A stretch of 64,000 nucleotides of DNA from the NCBI GenBank assembly GCA_050303815.1, contig JBNLCM010000106.1, positions 6,180 through 70,179 of the forward strand. The letters run 5' to 3'. This document shows positions 53,601 to 63,658 of the stretch, in pieces. Position 1 is the first letter of the stretch; each line of letters opens with the position of its first letter. The notes beneath the pieces are model-generated. The model was given only the letters and a program-made list of their open reading frames with translations. It was not told where the DNA came from and did no database searches. The DNA is from Cognatazoarcus sp050303815. Its GTDB lineage: Bacteria; Pseudomonadota; Gammaproteobacteria; Burkholderiales; Rhodocyclaceae. The translations under genes were made by a program, and so were the position numbers.

Positions 53601-54179
53601 ATGAAAAGCGAGTACAGGATGCAGCTTCCGCCAGTGCGGCTGGCTTCTGCCGAAGGGGCCGCGCGCGAAGTGCTGGAGCGGGCCCGGGCGCAGATCGGCT
53701 TCGTGCCCAACATGTACGCCAACATGGCGCACTTTCCGGGGCTCCTCGAAACCTACCTGGCGGGCTATGCGGCCTTCCGGGAGGGCGCCGGATTCAGCCC
53801 GGTCGAGCAGGAGGTCGTGTTTCTCGTCATCAGTCGGGAGAACGGTTGCGAGTACTGCGTGTCAGCCCATAGTGTCCTGGCCGACACCCTGTCTGGCGTG
53901 CCGCCCGAAGTGACGAACGCGATTCGCGACCGGCGTCCGCTGCCGGATGCCCGCCTTCAGGCACTGGCCACCTTCACGGCAGTGATGGCGAGAAGCCGGG
54001 GGCTACCCGGGCGGGCCGACGTGGCTGCCTTTGTGGCGGCAGGCTTCGAGGAGCGCCACATCCTGGGCGTGGTCCACGCGATTGCGGTGAAGGTCCTCAG
54101 CAATTACACCAACCACCTCTTTCACACGCCACTCGATGGCATGTTCGCCTCCCGCGAGTGGGAGGATCGCGCGACCTGA
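53601..54179 (+). CDS. Carboxymuconolactone decarboxylase-family peroxidase-like protein
   Basis: A 192-residue protein with the AhpD-like active-site motif Glu80-N-G-Cys83-E-Y-Cys86-x3-His90. The N-terminal segment GFVPNMYANMAHFPGLLETYL is typical of peroxidase-related CMD proteins. The two cysteines allow alkylhydroperoxidase activity; the family also includes true decarboxylases. The start is ATG 53601 after GGGAGAGAG. It shares the TetR-controlled unit with the tautomerase. Confidence 0.9.
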   Translation: MKSEYRMQLPPVRLASAEGAAREVLERARAQIGFVPNMYANMAHFPGLLETYLAGYAAFREGAGFSPVEQEVVFLVISRENGCEYCVSAHSVLADTLSGVPPEVTNAIRDRRPLPDARLQALATFTAVMARSRGLPGRADVAAFVAAGFEERHILGVVHAIAVKVLSNYTNHLFHTPLDGMFASREWEDRAT

Positions 54180-54275
54180 GCCTTCCTTGCGCCTATTGTG
54201 GTCTCTCCGCTCCAAGCGTGGGCGGGTGCGTACTGCCTTCCGGGGGCTGAAATCGTGCCCCCGGTGGCTCACGCG

Positions 54276-54737
54276 CTCAGCCTCGGGGTAGCGACAGGCG
54301 TGTCCGACGATGGCGGCGGTGTCGGGCCGACCCGGGCCGGACGTGGGGCCGGTGGTCGCCCGCGGTGGCTCCGTGTGCCGCAAGAACCACGGGTCGAGCG
54401 CGGGCCAATCGACAGCGCTGGCGTCCTGTTCAGGCTCGGTGGAACGCCCGACCTCCGGCGATGCGCTTGGCGCTGGAGCCAGGGCGGCGCCGTGAGCCCG
54501 TGTCAGGTCGGCTTGCCGGTCGTCCAAATGACGGCAGTCGAACAGCAGGCTGCGCGGCAAACCGGGGATGGTCTGGGAGAGGTGCGGGGTGAAGTCCTTG
54601 ATCGACAGCGAATCAAGGGCGAGGCCATCGAAGCCGCAGCTGCTCGGGAGGTCCTCGACGGGCAGGCCGGAGCCCTGGGCGAGCAGCGCCGCCAGCCATT
54701 GCCTGGCGGCAGCGTCGCCTGAGTTCGTCAGCGTCAC
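54276..54737 (-). pseudogene. Remnant of a modular polyketide synthase (ACP followed by KS start)
   Basis: On the minus strand the frame reads an acyl-carrier-protein-like domain (ARQWLAALLAQGSGL, then LALDSLSIKDFTPHLSQ with the serine that would carry phosphopantetheine, then LPRSLLFDCRHLDD). A linker follows, then the opening of a ketosynthase, DTAAIVGHACRYPEAE (54276-54323). The homology stops there; the rest of the KS and everything upstream of the ACP are missing. A GTG at 54737 could be a start, but the fragment is too short to be a working synthase. ACP-KS junctions of this type are known from trans-AT and hybrid synthases. The frame stays open to 54003 only as antisense to the decarboxylase-family gene. 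Confidence 0.6.
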
Positions 54738-55172
54738 GTGGGTCCCAGGCTGTGGCCGGGTCGGTGCGCGTCGGAGCCCGATGAACCACGACGCACGGCC
54801 CACCCGCAGCGGTCCGCCACGGCGCTCTGCCAGCTGCCATGCGTGGCCTGGATTCGGCCAGACAGCCATCTCTGGCGAGTGCCCATGCCGATGTCTTGGT
54901 TGTGGCCACATGTCTGTGGCGTAACGGAGCAACTGCTTCGCCACGTGGCACGACGCCCCCTGCCAATGCGTTTGTAATGGCATCGGTATCATTCTTGTGC
55001 CCTGCAAGTCCAAACTGGCCGACGACCCGAATCGATCCCGCGCCGGGCACGCAAGTTGCCAGATTGCCTCGTTGTGGTCGCTGACTGGCGCCGCGCTGTG
55101 GTTCGCGCGGTGCGGCTGGCGAACGCCCGGACATCGTCGCCTCCGCCCCTCAACCTCAACAGAGACTGCGAT
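54738..55172. other. Region without recognisable genes
   Basis: About 435 bp between two gene remnants. Several frames are open on both strands, but none shows a recognisable domain or family N-terminus. Base composition is somewhat lower in GC around 54860-55010. It is read as decayed coding sequence; a small regulatory element cannot be excluded. Confidence 0.4.
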
Positions 55173-55174
55173 GA

Positions 55175-55864
55175 CAAGAGCAAGAGACTGGAGACCAAGT
55201 GTGCGTCTATCCCTTCGCCCGTGTGCAGCACGTGCCGGTCGGGGGCCACGCTGCCGACTGCCTTTGCCCGAGCAGCGTCTTCGCCTGCCGCGAGGGACAG
55301 CGTGCCCTGCCGCTCGCCCACGAGCGCTGGGTGGCTGCAAAGGCGGCGTCGCCGTCCGACCGGTTTCCACGAGTCGGGGAGGGCGGGTTGCAGGCCTCGG
55401 CTGAACTGGCTGCCATGTGGCCCGCGATTCCTGGCGCCGACTGGGTGCCGGGTGAGAACGAGCACCGGCGCCTTTGGTTCGGTCCGAAGGTCGACGAGGA
55501 CGACGAAAGCGGCGTGATGATCGGCAGGCCGCGTGTCGGCCGCCACGAGTCGCGACTCCTGGTGCCGGCGGTCCACTCCGACGGCAACGAACGCGCAGGC
55601 ATCCGCTCAGCCAACCTGCAGGCCCCGCTGGGCACCTACGCGGGCTGGAACATGCATCGCGAGGGCTATGGCGTCGGCGACCTCTGCGGCCTGTCCGGCA
55701 GCTTCCTGCCGTTCCCTGCCACCGCGGTCGATCGGCTCGCCAGCGGTGATCCGCGCCCCTCGCTCGAGGAGCGCTATGGCGACCACGACGGCTATGTCGC
55801 GGCGATCCGGGCGGCAACCGTTGGTCTGGTGGCCGAGGCTGCGGCATCCGACGTCCTGCGCTGA
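55175..55864 (+). pseudogene. 3' remnant of an alpha/beta-hydrolase-domain protein (PF20091-like)
   Basis: The frame is open from just after a stop at 55172-55174 and ends at TGA 55864. Its content resembles the C-terminal third of large secreted alpha/beta-hydrolase-domain proteins: VYPFARVQHVPVG, LAHERWVAAKAASPSDRFPRV, NLQAPLGTYAGWNMHREGY, DLCGLSGSFLPFPATAVDRL and GDPRPSLEERYGDHDGYVAAI. The catalytic N-terminal two thirds are absent. GTG 55199 could start a 221-residue protein, but it would be a fragment. It probably lost its 5' part when the neighbouring sequence was rearranged. Confidence 0.6.
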
Positions 55865-55921
55865 CATCCCCAACCGGATGGGCCTGCGGGCCCGTCCCGA
55901 CAACTCACAGGAGACAACCAC

Positions 55922-56452
55922 ATGAATGCATCACCGTTTGCCCGTCTTGGACGCGGCGCGCTTGCGATGGGCGCCCTCGTTCTGTCCGCATCGGCCGGCG
56001 CGGCGGACCTCACCGTCAGCGAGAGCGCGACGCTGAAGGCCAGCCCGGCCGCCGTCTGGGCCCTGCTCGGCAAGTTCTCCGGGTTGCCCGGCTGGCACCC
56101 GGCGGTGGCGAGCACCGACATCATCAAGGGCAAGGACAACGCCAAGGGCGCCGTGCGCTCGATCAAGACCAAGGACGGCGCGGTCATTGTCGAGGAACTG
56201 CTGTCCTACGACGGGTCGGCTCACAGCATGACCTACCGCATCGCCGAGTCGCCGTTGCCCGTGACCGGCTATGTGTCGACGCTGGCGGTTGCGCCGTCCG
56301 GCTCCGGCAGCGTCGTCTTCTGGCGCAGTGCGTTCGGCCGCGATCCGGCCGCCGGGGACGTGTCGGACGACAAGGCACGTGAGATCGTCAGTGGCATCTA
56401 TCAGGCCGGCTTCGACGGGCTACGCGCCGCGCTGGGTGAGGCCCGCCGCTAG
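55922..56452 (+). CDS. Secreted SRPBCC-family protein
   Basis: A 176-residue protein with a signal peptide (LGRGALAMGALVLSASAGAA) and a Bet v1/SRPBCC fold: LTVSESATLKASPAAVWALLGKF, GWHPAVASTDIIKG, SYDGSAHSMTYRI and a C-terminal long helix (GIYQAGFDGLRAALGEA). Relatives are annotated as polyketide cyclases or lipid-transfer proteins. It is predicted to be periplasmic. It follows the hydrolase remnant by 57 bp with an AGGAGA site. Confidence 0.85.
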   Translation: MNASPFARLGRGALAMGALVLSASAGAADLTVSESATLKASPAAVWALLGKFSGLPGWHPAVASTDIIKGKDNAKGAVRSIKTKDGAVIVEELLSYDGSAHSMTYRIAESPLPVTGYVSTLAVAPSGSGSVVFWRSAFGRDPAAGDVSDDKAREIVSGIYQAGFDGLRAALGEARR

Positions 56453-56470
56453 ACGTCCTCCCCGGTGAGC

Positions 56471-57202
56471 ATGGCCCTTCCGTATCCGGCGCCGCGGCTC
56501 GGTTTCGACCGGTCCGCGGTGCTGGCGTTTGCCCTTTCCGTGGCGCTGCATGCCGCCGTACTGGCGTGGCCCCGCGGCGCTCGGCTGCCCGAGCCCGCGG
56601 TGGTGCTCCAGGCCAGGCTACTCGAGGCGCAACCCGAGCCGCCACCCCAGTCCGACGAGTCGGTCGAGCCACCGCCGGAGGCGCCACCGCCGCTGCGCAT
56701 GGTGACGCGTGCCGAGCCGGGGCGGGATGCCGAGGTGGTGGGAGACGATTCGGTCCGCTCGGACCTGCACTACCGCACCTTCTACGAAGAGAACCCGCGC
56801 CATCCGATGCGCTGCATGGTGGGTCACGTCGCCGAGAGCTCCGGCGACCACGAGAGCGCCCTCTACGTCTACGCGGATTGCGCGAGCCATGGCGACAATT
56901 TCAGCGCCATCTCGCTCGCGCACTACTACGAGCTGGGATTGGGGGGGCTGCCCAGGGATCCCGCCAAGGCGGCGTCCCTGTTCAGGCAGGTGGCCCTGTC
57001 CGATCGCGAGGCCTATCGATCCAACGGAATGTTCTACTACGGTCTCTGTCTTTACTTCGGCTATGGTGTTCCGCGCGACGAGGCGGCCGGACGGGCATGG
57101 TTGCGCAGGGCCGCGGAGGCCGGCGACCGCGATGCCCGGGGCTTCCTGGCGCTGGCGGGGACGCCCGACCAACCGGGGCTCGGGTCCTACTTCAAGCGTT
57201 GA
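56471..57202 (+). CDS. Membrane-anchored Sel1-repeat protein
   Basis: A 243-residue protein. An N-terminal anchor (about 15-33, AVLAFALSVALHAAVLAW) and a Pro/Glu-rich spacer resemble TonB-like periplasmic linkers. C-terminal Sel1-like helical repeats follow, for example DHESALYVYADCASHGDNF, ISLAHYYELGLGGLPRDPAKAASLF and YYGLCLYFGYGVPRDEAAGRAWL. Sel1 repeats mediate protein contacts. ATG 56471 is used; GTG 56465 is an alternative. No energy-transduction C-terminus is present, so it is not TonB. Function unknown. Confidence 0.75.
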   Translation: MALPYPAPRLGFDRSAVLAFALSVALHAAVLAWPRGARLPEPAVVLQARLLEAQPEPPPQSDESVEPPPEAPPPLRMVTRAEPGRDAEVVGDDSVRSDLHYRTFYEENPRHPMRCMVGHVAESSGDHESALYVYADCASHGDNFSAISLAHYYELGLGGLPRDPAKAASLFRQVALSDREAYRSNGMFYYGLCLYFGYGVPRDEAAGRAWLRRAAEAGDRDARGFLALAGTPDQPGLGSYFKR

Positions 57203-57928
57203 TGTCTGCGGACCGCCCGAGTTCGGCGGGGATTGCGCACACGCTGAGCACATGGCTGCCCCGCCAGGATCCCGTACCGGATCGTCACCTGGCGCCCGGC
57301 GGACCAGCCCCCGCCCAGAGCCGTGAGCCGTGTCGCAACGAGCGGGCCTGTTTGCCCGTAGTTCGTCGACAGGCGCACGTCGCGGCAGTCGAAAAAGCGC
57401 CGCACCATGGGATAGATCGCCTTGAAGCAGGCCTCCATTGCGGAAAAGGCAACCGTGGCGGCCTGCGCCGGGCTCGGGCCCGAGGTCCGGAGGCTCGACA
57501 GTTCCGAAGCCTCCGCGATGCGGCCGGCCAGTCGGTCGGCTTGCGCGGGCGCGAGCCAGGGCTCCACATCCGTGCCGACGCCGGACCATACGGCGGCACG
57601 CCCGACGACCGCCGCCACCCCGCCCCCATGGGTGATCGAGCCCCGCAAGCCATCTGGCCAGGCCGGTAGACGGTCCGGACCGGGTGACGCCCAGGAGTTC
57701 GCGGCCGGCCCGGACGGCGCAGGCACGGCCGGCGAGATACTCGACCTGGCGCTTGTGCACTGCCTGCCTCAGCGTTGACGGCAGTGGCCCCACCTCGGTT
57801 TTCAGGGCCAGGCGGGTCGATTCGTCGATCCGATACGCCCGGCAGGCGAGCCGCAAGCCGCCTTCACCCAGCCTGGCGGCGGCTTCAGACACCTGCCGGA
57901 AGGCGTGGGGCAGGGCGGTCTCGGGCAC
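57187..57928 (-). pseudogene. 4'-phosphopantetheinyl transferase (EntD/Sfp type), frameshifted
   Basis: Two minus-strand frames together give a complete PPTase. The first (start GTG 57928) reads LRLACRAYRIDES, then AVHKRQVEYLAGRACAVRAGRELLG. The second continues with SPGPDRLPAWPDGLRGSITHGGGVA, then GVGTDVEPWL (metal-binding Asp) and FSAMEACFKAIYPMVRRFFD. The switch occurs near 57685-57700 and needs one extra base to be skipped. The usual Lys in the KE-x3-K motif is Met here. Either the gene is inactivated or there is a sequencing error. Sfp-type enzymes activate carrier proteins, and a PKS carrier-protein remnant lies 2.5 kb away. Confidence 0.65.
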
Positions 57929-58017
57929 GCGTCTGAGTCACATGAGGCAACCCGGAGGATAGCAGCGCCGGCTGCCCTGGCAAGACGGCCGGGTCCTCGT
58001 GATGATGGCAAAGGCGT

Positions 58018-58413
58018 ATGAGCGGCGCATGTCTGCAGGGCGCATGTCATGAATGCACGACTTCACTGGCCAGAGGCTCCCGCATCATGGCAGTTGGCCA
58101 GTCTGGCCCTTCCCGTGGGTCTGCCGCCGGCCAGTGGCGCGATGTCCCGGTGCTGGGTCGCCTCGGCGGCTTCTCCGTGGGCGCCGACGGAGATGGCGTG
58201 CTGACCTTCGATCACTCGGGTGTGCGGGTTGGCCTGTGCTTCGAGCGTATTGATCTCGCCGGGCAGGATGTGGGGCGCTACCTGACGGACCCGCCATTGT
58301 CGGGTGGCGGGTCGGCGGAGGAGACCGGGATGCGCTTCCCCGAAGGCGCGGCGCTGGTGCGACACCGGGTGACCTATCTCGACGACAGCGCCTGGGGGCA
58401 CTCCGGCCCCTAG
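58018..58413 (+). CDS. Hypothetical protein, upstream part of an amber-interrupted frame
   Basis: Up to 131 residues (ATG 58018; ATG 58087 would give 108). No signal peptide, membrane helix or known motif was recognised; a beta-rich segment reads VGADGDGVLTFDHSGVRVGL. It ends at TAG 58411, and the same frame resumes immediately and stays open to 58896. The two parts may be one gene broken by a single stop codon. Confidence 0.35.
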   Translation: MSGACLQGACHECTTSLARGSRIMAVGQSGPSRGSAAGQWRDVPVLGRLGGFSVGADGDGVLTFDHSGVRVGLCFERIDLAGQDVGRYLTDPPLSGGGSAEETGMRFPEGAALVRHRVTYLDDSAWGHSGP

Positions 58414-58440
58414 GGTCGGGACATTTCGATCGCGTCCCTG

Positions 58441-58896
58441 TTGGCGACCTATCCGACACCGGACCCGTTGCCCACGCGTAGGTCCGACCTGGGGCTGACC
58501 GCGATGATTGGCCTGTCTGCCGTCACGTGCGCCGGGGATGCCGCGTCAGGCGCCGTCACCTCATGGATCTGGCAGATCCCCGCCATCCAGGATCCCGAGG
58601 CGCTGTCGGTCAGCGCGACGGGCCGCTACGAGGCGTTCGAGCGAGCCGGCTTCCGGATGCTCGAGGTGAGTGGCCTTGGAATGTACGGGGTCTATGCGCG
58701 CTACTGCGGCGACGAGCCGGGCGGAGACGGCATCCTTGTCGAACGGGGCGCGGACCTGTCTTACGGCGCCCTGGCGCGTGCCGGGGCGCCCGATCTGGCG
58801 AACCGCCTGCTGGTGGGCGGGTTGCCGACACTGGGGCGCGTCGGCGTGAATGCCATCGCCTGGGAAACCCTGCGCCAGGTCAACGGCTGGCAGTGA
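58441..58896 (+). CDS. Hypothetical protein, downstream part of an amber-interrupted frame
   Basis: A 151-residue frame with start TTG 58441 and no clear ribosome-binding site. It contains LGLTAMIGLSAVTCAGDAASG, GRYEAFERAGFRMLEVSGL and a C-terminal GVNAIAWETLRQVNGWQ. No family was recognised. It is in the same frame as the preceding hypothetical gene, 27 bp after its stop. Translation alone would need its own start, which is weak. Confidence 0.4.
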   Translation: MATYPTPDPLPTRRSDLGLTAMIGLSAVTCAGDAASGAVTSWIWQIPAIQDPEALSVSATGRYEAFERAGFRMLEVSGLGMYGVYARYCGDEPGGDGILVERGADLSYGALARAGAPDLANRLLVGGLPTLGRVGVNAIAWETLRQVNGWQ

Positions 58897-59017
58897 GGGC
58901 CGCCGTAAGGCCGGAGGGCGCCCGCGTACGACCCCGCCGGTGGCCCGAGCCCGTGTGACGAGATCTTTCGCCCTGCCCGCCGCTGGCGCGGCCTCGAAAA
59001 AAAAGTGCTTCAGCGCC

Positions 59018-59047
59018 CTTGAAATGCCAAACACCCGCCCATACTAT
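59018..59047 (+). promoter_or_regulatory. Overlapping sigma-32 and sigma-70 promoters of groESL
   Basis: CTTGAAA (59018-59024) and CCCATACTA (59038-59046), 13 bp apart, fit the heat-shock sigma-32 consensus. The same bases contain TTGAAA (59019-59024) and TACTAT (59042-59047) at 17-bp spacing, fitting sigma-70. The CIRCE operator begins at the last base of the -10 box. Both polymerase forms could start groESL from nearly the same point. Confidence 0.75.
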
Positions 59048-59073
59048 TGGCACTCGACAGGGGAGAGTGCTAA
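59047..59073. promoter_or_regulatory. CIRCE operator (HrcA site)
   Basis: TTGGCACTC (59047-59055), a 9-base spacer and GAGTGCTAA (59065-59073) match the CIRCE consensus with one change in the first arm. HrcA bound here would cover the transcription start of groESL. hrcA itself is not in the window. Confidence 0.92.
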
Positions 59074-59157
59074 CAACGGCCGCCCCGTCCTGACCCGATT
59101 CAGGCGATTCCCCCGCGGGATCGCCAGGTAACGAGACCTCTACTAGGAGACTGCTAC

Positions 59158-59448
59158 ATGAAGATTCGTCCTTTGCATGATCGTGTGATCGTCAAGCGTC
59201 TGGAGGCCGAGCGTACGACCGCCAGCGGCATCGTGATTCCGGATAGCGCCGGCGAGAAGCCTGATCAGGGCGAAATCCTGGCCGTCGGCAACGGCAAGAT
59301 TCTCGAGGACGGCAACGTGCGTCCGATGGCCGTCAAGGTCGGCGAGAAGGTGCTGTTCGGCAAGTACGCAGGCCAGACCGTCAAGGTCGACGGCGAAGAA
59401 CTGCTGGTGATGCGCGAAGAAGACATCATGGGCGTTGTCGAAGCCTGA
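59158..59448 (+). CDS. groS: Co-chaperonin GroES
   Basis: A 96-residue protein beginning MKIRPLHDRVIVKRLEAE, with the mobile loop ERTTASGIVIPDSAGEKPDQGE that contacts GroEL and the C-terminal EELLVMREEDIMGVVE. A heptameric ring of it caps the GroEL chamber. It is transcribed from the CIRCE-regulated promoter, with groEL 44 bp downstream. Confidence 0.98.
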   Translation: MKIRPLHDRVIVKRLEAERTTASGIVIPDSAGEKPDQGEILAVGNGKILEDGNVRPMAVKVGEKVLFGKYAGQTVKVDGEELLVMREEDIMGVVEA

Positions 59449-59492
59449 GTCCCGCGCTGACAATCTTCAACGAATATCTGGAGTAAGAAACA

Positions 59493-61145
<1,653 letters not shown>

Positions 61146-61172
61146 GCCCGCCGCTGCGCCCAGCGCAGAAGG

Positions 61173-61201
61173 GGCCCCGTCGAAAGGCGGGGCCTTTTTT
61201 T
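61173..61201 (+). terminator. Rho-independent terminator of groESL
   Basis: Arms GGCCCCG (61173-61179) and CGGGGCC (61188-61194) with an 8-base loop, followed by seven T. It closes the groESL unit. The rest of the gap to 61430 shows only a possible -10 (GATAAT 61268-61273) for the next gene, with no good -35. Confidence 0.92.
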
Positions 61202-61430
61202 GTCCATTGAACCGATAAGGTGCCGTAGGCGCACGACGGCTGCACGCGGAAAGCGGTCCGCGCATGGGATAATGCCGGGAGAAAAAAGGCGGCGGGGAGT
61301 CGCCCGCTGCGGGGCTGGGCGCTCCCCGGAACCCGGCAGACAGGCCGGATTCCCAAGACCGAGTAAAAGGAGAACAGCGGGTCAGACCTTACGGGCCGGC
61401 GCTTACGCAAAACTTACAACGGGATGGCAT

Positions 61431-62102
61431 ATGCGGATCCTTCTTGCCGAAGATGACCCTGTAATCGCGGATGGACTGGCGAGGGCCCTGAGGCGAAACG
61501 GGTATGCGGTGGATCACGTCGCGACGGGAACCGAGGCCGACGCGGCCGTGGCTTCCCAGCCGTATGACCTGCTGATCCTGGATCTTGGCCTTCCCAAGCT
61601 GTCCGGGATCGATGTCCTGAAACGACTGCGGGCGAGGAAGTCGGCCTTGCCGGTGCTGATCCTGACGGCCCAGGATGGGGTTGATGACCGGGTGCGGGGC
61701 CTCGATGCCGGCGCCGACGACTACCTCACCAAGCCTTTCGCCCTGCCGGAACTGGAAGCCCGGGTTCGTGCCCTGACCCGTCGCGGAACCGGCCAGCCAC
61801 GCTGCATCGAACTCGGTGGGCTGTCCTACGACCAGGCTGACCGGGTCGTCAAGATCAATGGCCAGATCGTGGAGATGTCGGCACGCGAGGTTGGCCTGCT
61901 CGAAGTGCTGCTGCTGCGCGCGGGACGGCTGGTCAGCAAGGATCAACTCGTGGACCACCTGTGCGGCTGGGGCGAGGAAGTCTCGAACAACGCGATCGAG
62001 GTCTATGTCCATCGGCTGCGCAAGAAGCTCGAGAGCAGTGGCGTGCGGGTGGTCACTGTCCGGGGACTCGGCTACTGCCTGGAAAAGCCGGATGTGGCCT
62101 AG
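61431..62102 (+). CDS. OmpR-family response regulator (QseB/TctD type)
   Basis: A 223-residue regulator. The receiver domain has acidic residues in LLAEDDP, the phosphorylated Asp51 in LILDLGLP and Lys101 in LTKPF. The C-terminal winged helix has SAREVGLLEVLL and NNAIEVYVHRLRKKLE. ATG 61431 gives the family start; the frame runs on upstream into the intergenic region. It overlaps the kinase gene by 11 bp, so the two are co-translated. Confidence 0.94.
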   Translation: MRILLAEDDPVIADGLARALRRNGYAVDHVATGTEADAAVASQPYDLLILDLGLPKLSGIDVLKRLRARKSALPVLILTAQDGVDDRVRGLDAGADDYLTKPFALPELEARVRALTRRGTGQPRCIELGGLSYDQADRVVKINGQIVEMSAREVGLLEVLLLRAGRLVSKDQLVDHLCGWGEEVSNNAIEVYVHRLRKKLESSGVRVVTVRGLGYCLEKPDVA

Positions 62103-63573
62103 ACGCCGGCGCCTCGCGGAAGCGGGCAAAGGCGGGGATGGTGCCACCCACTACAACTCCCTTTTCGGCGAGATCCTCGATTGGATGCTCGCGCCGCTGC
62201 TGTTCCTGTGGCCCATCTCGATCATCATCACGCACAACGTCGCGGCCAGCATCGCCAACACGCCGTACGACCGGAGCATGTCTGACAGCCTGCGTGCCCT
62301 GTCGCAGATGATTGGCGTCGAGGCCGGCGTGGTGTCGGTGAACTTTCCGGCGCCAGCGCGGGCGCTATTCCGGTCGGATCAGGATGACGTCGTGTACTTC
62401 CAGGTCACGGACCTGAGCGGCGACGTGGTCTCCGGCGACCGCGAGATCCCCTGGGTGGCCGCCCCCGAAGACGTGGTGCCGGGAGAGGTCAGGTTCCGGG
62501 ACGGTGTGATTCAGGGTGAGGAAGTGCGCATCGCCTACCTGTTCCTGAAGGCCTATCCGGAGGCGGACAGCCCGCTGGTGCTGGTCCAGCTGGGTGAGAC
62601 ACGCAACAAGCGAAGCGACCTCGCGTCCCGGGTCGTGACGGGGGTGCTGCTGCCCCAGTTCGCCATCATCCCGCTCGCGGTCATTCTGGTATGGCTGGGG
62701 CTGACCCGGGGCATAGCGCCGCTGAATCGGCTGCAGCGGATCCTGCGTCGGCGGCGGCCTTCCGACCTGTCGCCGATCTCGACCATCGGGGTTCCCGAGG
62801 AGGTGCGGCCGCTGATCGTCGCGTTCAACGAAATGATGGAGCGGCTCGAAGAGAACCTTCACGCCCAGCAGCGTTTCATCGCGGATGCTGCCCACCAGAT
62901 GCGGACGCCGCTGACCGGCCTGCGAATGCAGACCGAGCTGGCCCTGCTGGAGACGGAGCCGGACGCCCTGCGCAGTTCCCTGCACCAGATTGCCGGGAGT
63001 GCCGAGCGGGCCAGCCACCTGATCAACCAGCTGCTCTCTCTGGCCCGGGCCGAGTCGAGCTCGGAGAAGATCTATGCCGTCGAGCGGGTCGACCTGTCGG
63101 CGCTTGTTCGCGGGGTGGTCGAGGAGCTGTTTCCGCGTGCCCTGGTCAAGAACATCGACCTGGGGGTCGAGGTTTCCGGGCAGGAACTGACGATTGACGG
63201 CAACCCGGTGCTGCTGCGAGAACTCGTCAAGAACCTGATCGACAATGCCATCAAGTACACGCCACCCGAAGGCCTGGTGACCGTCCGCACGACGGCCACC
63301 GAGTTTGCGATCCTGGAGGTCGAGGACTCGGGGATCGGCATTCCGGAAGGTGACCGCGAGCGGGTCTTCGAACGCTTCTACCGCGTGCTCGGCAGCGGCG
63401 AGGATGGATCGGGCCTCGGCCTGCCGATCGTCCGCGAGATCGCGGAGCTGCACCGTGCCAGGGTATCGCTCAATCCCAACCCGGCGGGTCGCGGCACACT
63501 GGCACAGACGGTCTTTCCGCGCAGCTACATGCGCCGAGGCAACGATCCGGAAGAGGCCGTCGAAGACCGCTGA
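62092..63573 (+). CDS. Sensor histidine kinase, TctE-like
   Basis: A 493-residue kinase. Two helices (about 28-48 and 180-202) enclose a periplasmic 2CSK_N-like sensor region. A HAMP-like segment follows, then the H box with His268 in DAAHQMRTPLTGLRMQTEL, the N box NLIDNAIKYTP, and G boxes EDSGIGIPEGDRE and GSGLGLPIVREI. TctE relatives regulate tricarboxylate uptake, but the ligand here cannot be deduced because no transporter gene adjoins. It phosphorylates the overlapping response regulator. Confidence 0.92.
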   Translation: MWPRRRRLAEAGKGGDGATHYNSLFGEILDWMLAPLLFLWPISIIITHNVAASIANTPYDRSMSDSLRALSQMIGVEAGVVSVNFPAPARALFRSDQDDVVYFQVTDLSGDVVSGDREIPWVAAPEDVVPGEVRFRDGVIQGEEVRIAYLFLKAYPEADSPLVLVQLGETRNKRSDLASRVVTGVLLPQFAIIPLAVILVWLGLTRGIAPLNRLQRILRRRRPSDLSPISTIGVPEEVRPLIVAFNEMMERLEENLHAQQRFIADAAHQMRTPLTGLRMQTELALLETEPDALRSSLHQIAGSAERASHLINQLLSLARAESSSEKIYAVERVDLSALVRGVVEELFPRALVKNIDLGVEVSGQELTIDGNPVLLRELVKNLIDNAIKYTPPEGLVTVRTTATEFAILEVEDSGIGIPEGDRERVFERFYRVLGSGEDGSGLGLPIVREIAELHRARVSLNPNPAGRGTLAQTVFPRSYMRRGNDPEEAVEDR

Positions 63574-63617
63574 GGCATCCCGCACGCGACAGCGATCGCG
63601 ATCGTGCGTTCCGGGCG

Positions 63618-63645
63618 TTGACGGCATTCGTCGATGGGCTATAAT
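63618..63645 (+). promoter_or_regulatory. Promoter of tRNA-Phe
   Basis: TTGACG (63618-63623) and a perfect TATAAT (63640-63645) are separated by 16 bp. The start would fall about 7 bp before the mature tRNA end, with a GC-rich discriminator (GCGCG). Confidence 0.85.
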
Positions 63646-63658
63646 GCGCGCTCTTTGC

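Noticed and set aside
54003..55847. A single 614-residue minus-strand protein
   Set aside because: Only about 150 residues in the middle look like ACP and KS sequence; the ends are antisense to two other genes, so only the internal relic was kept.
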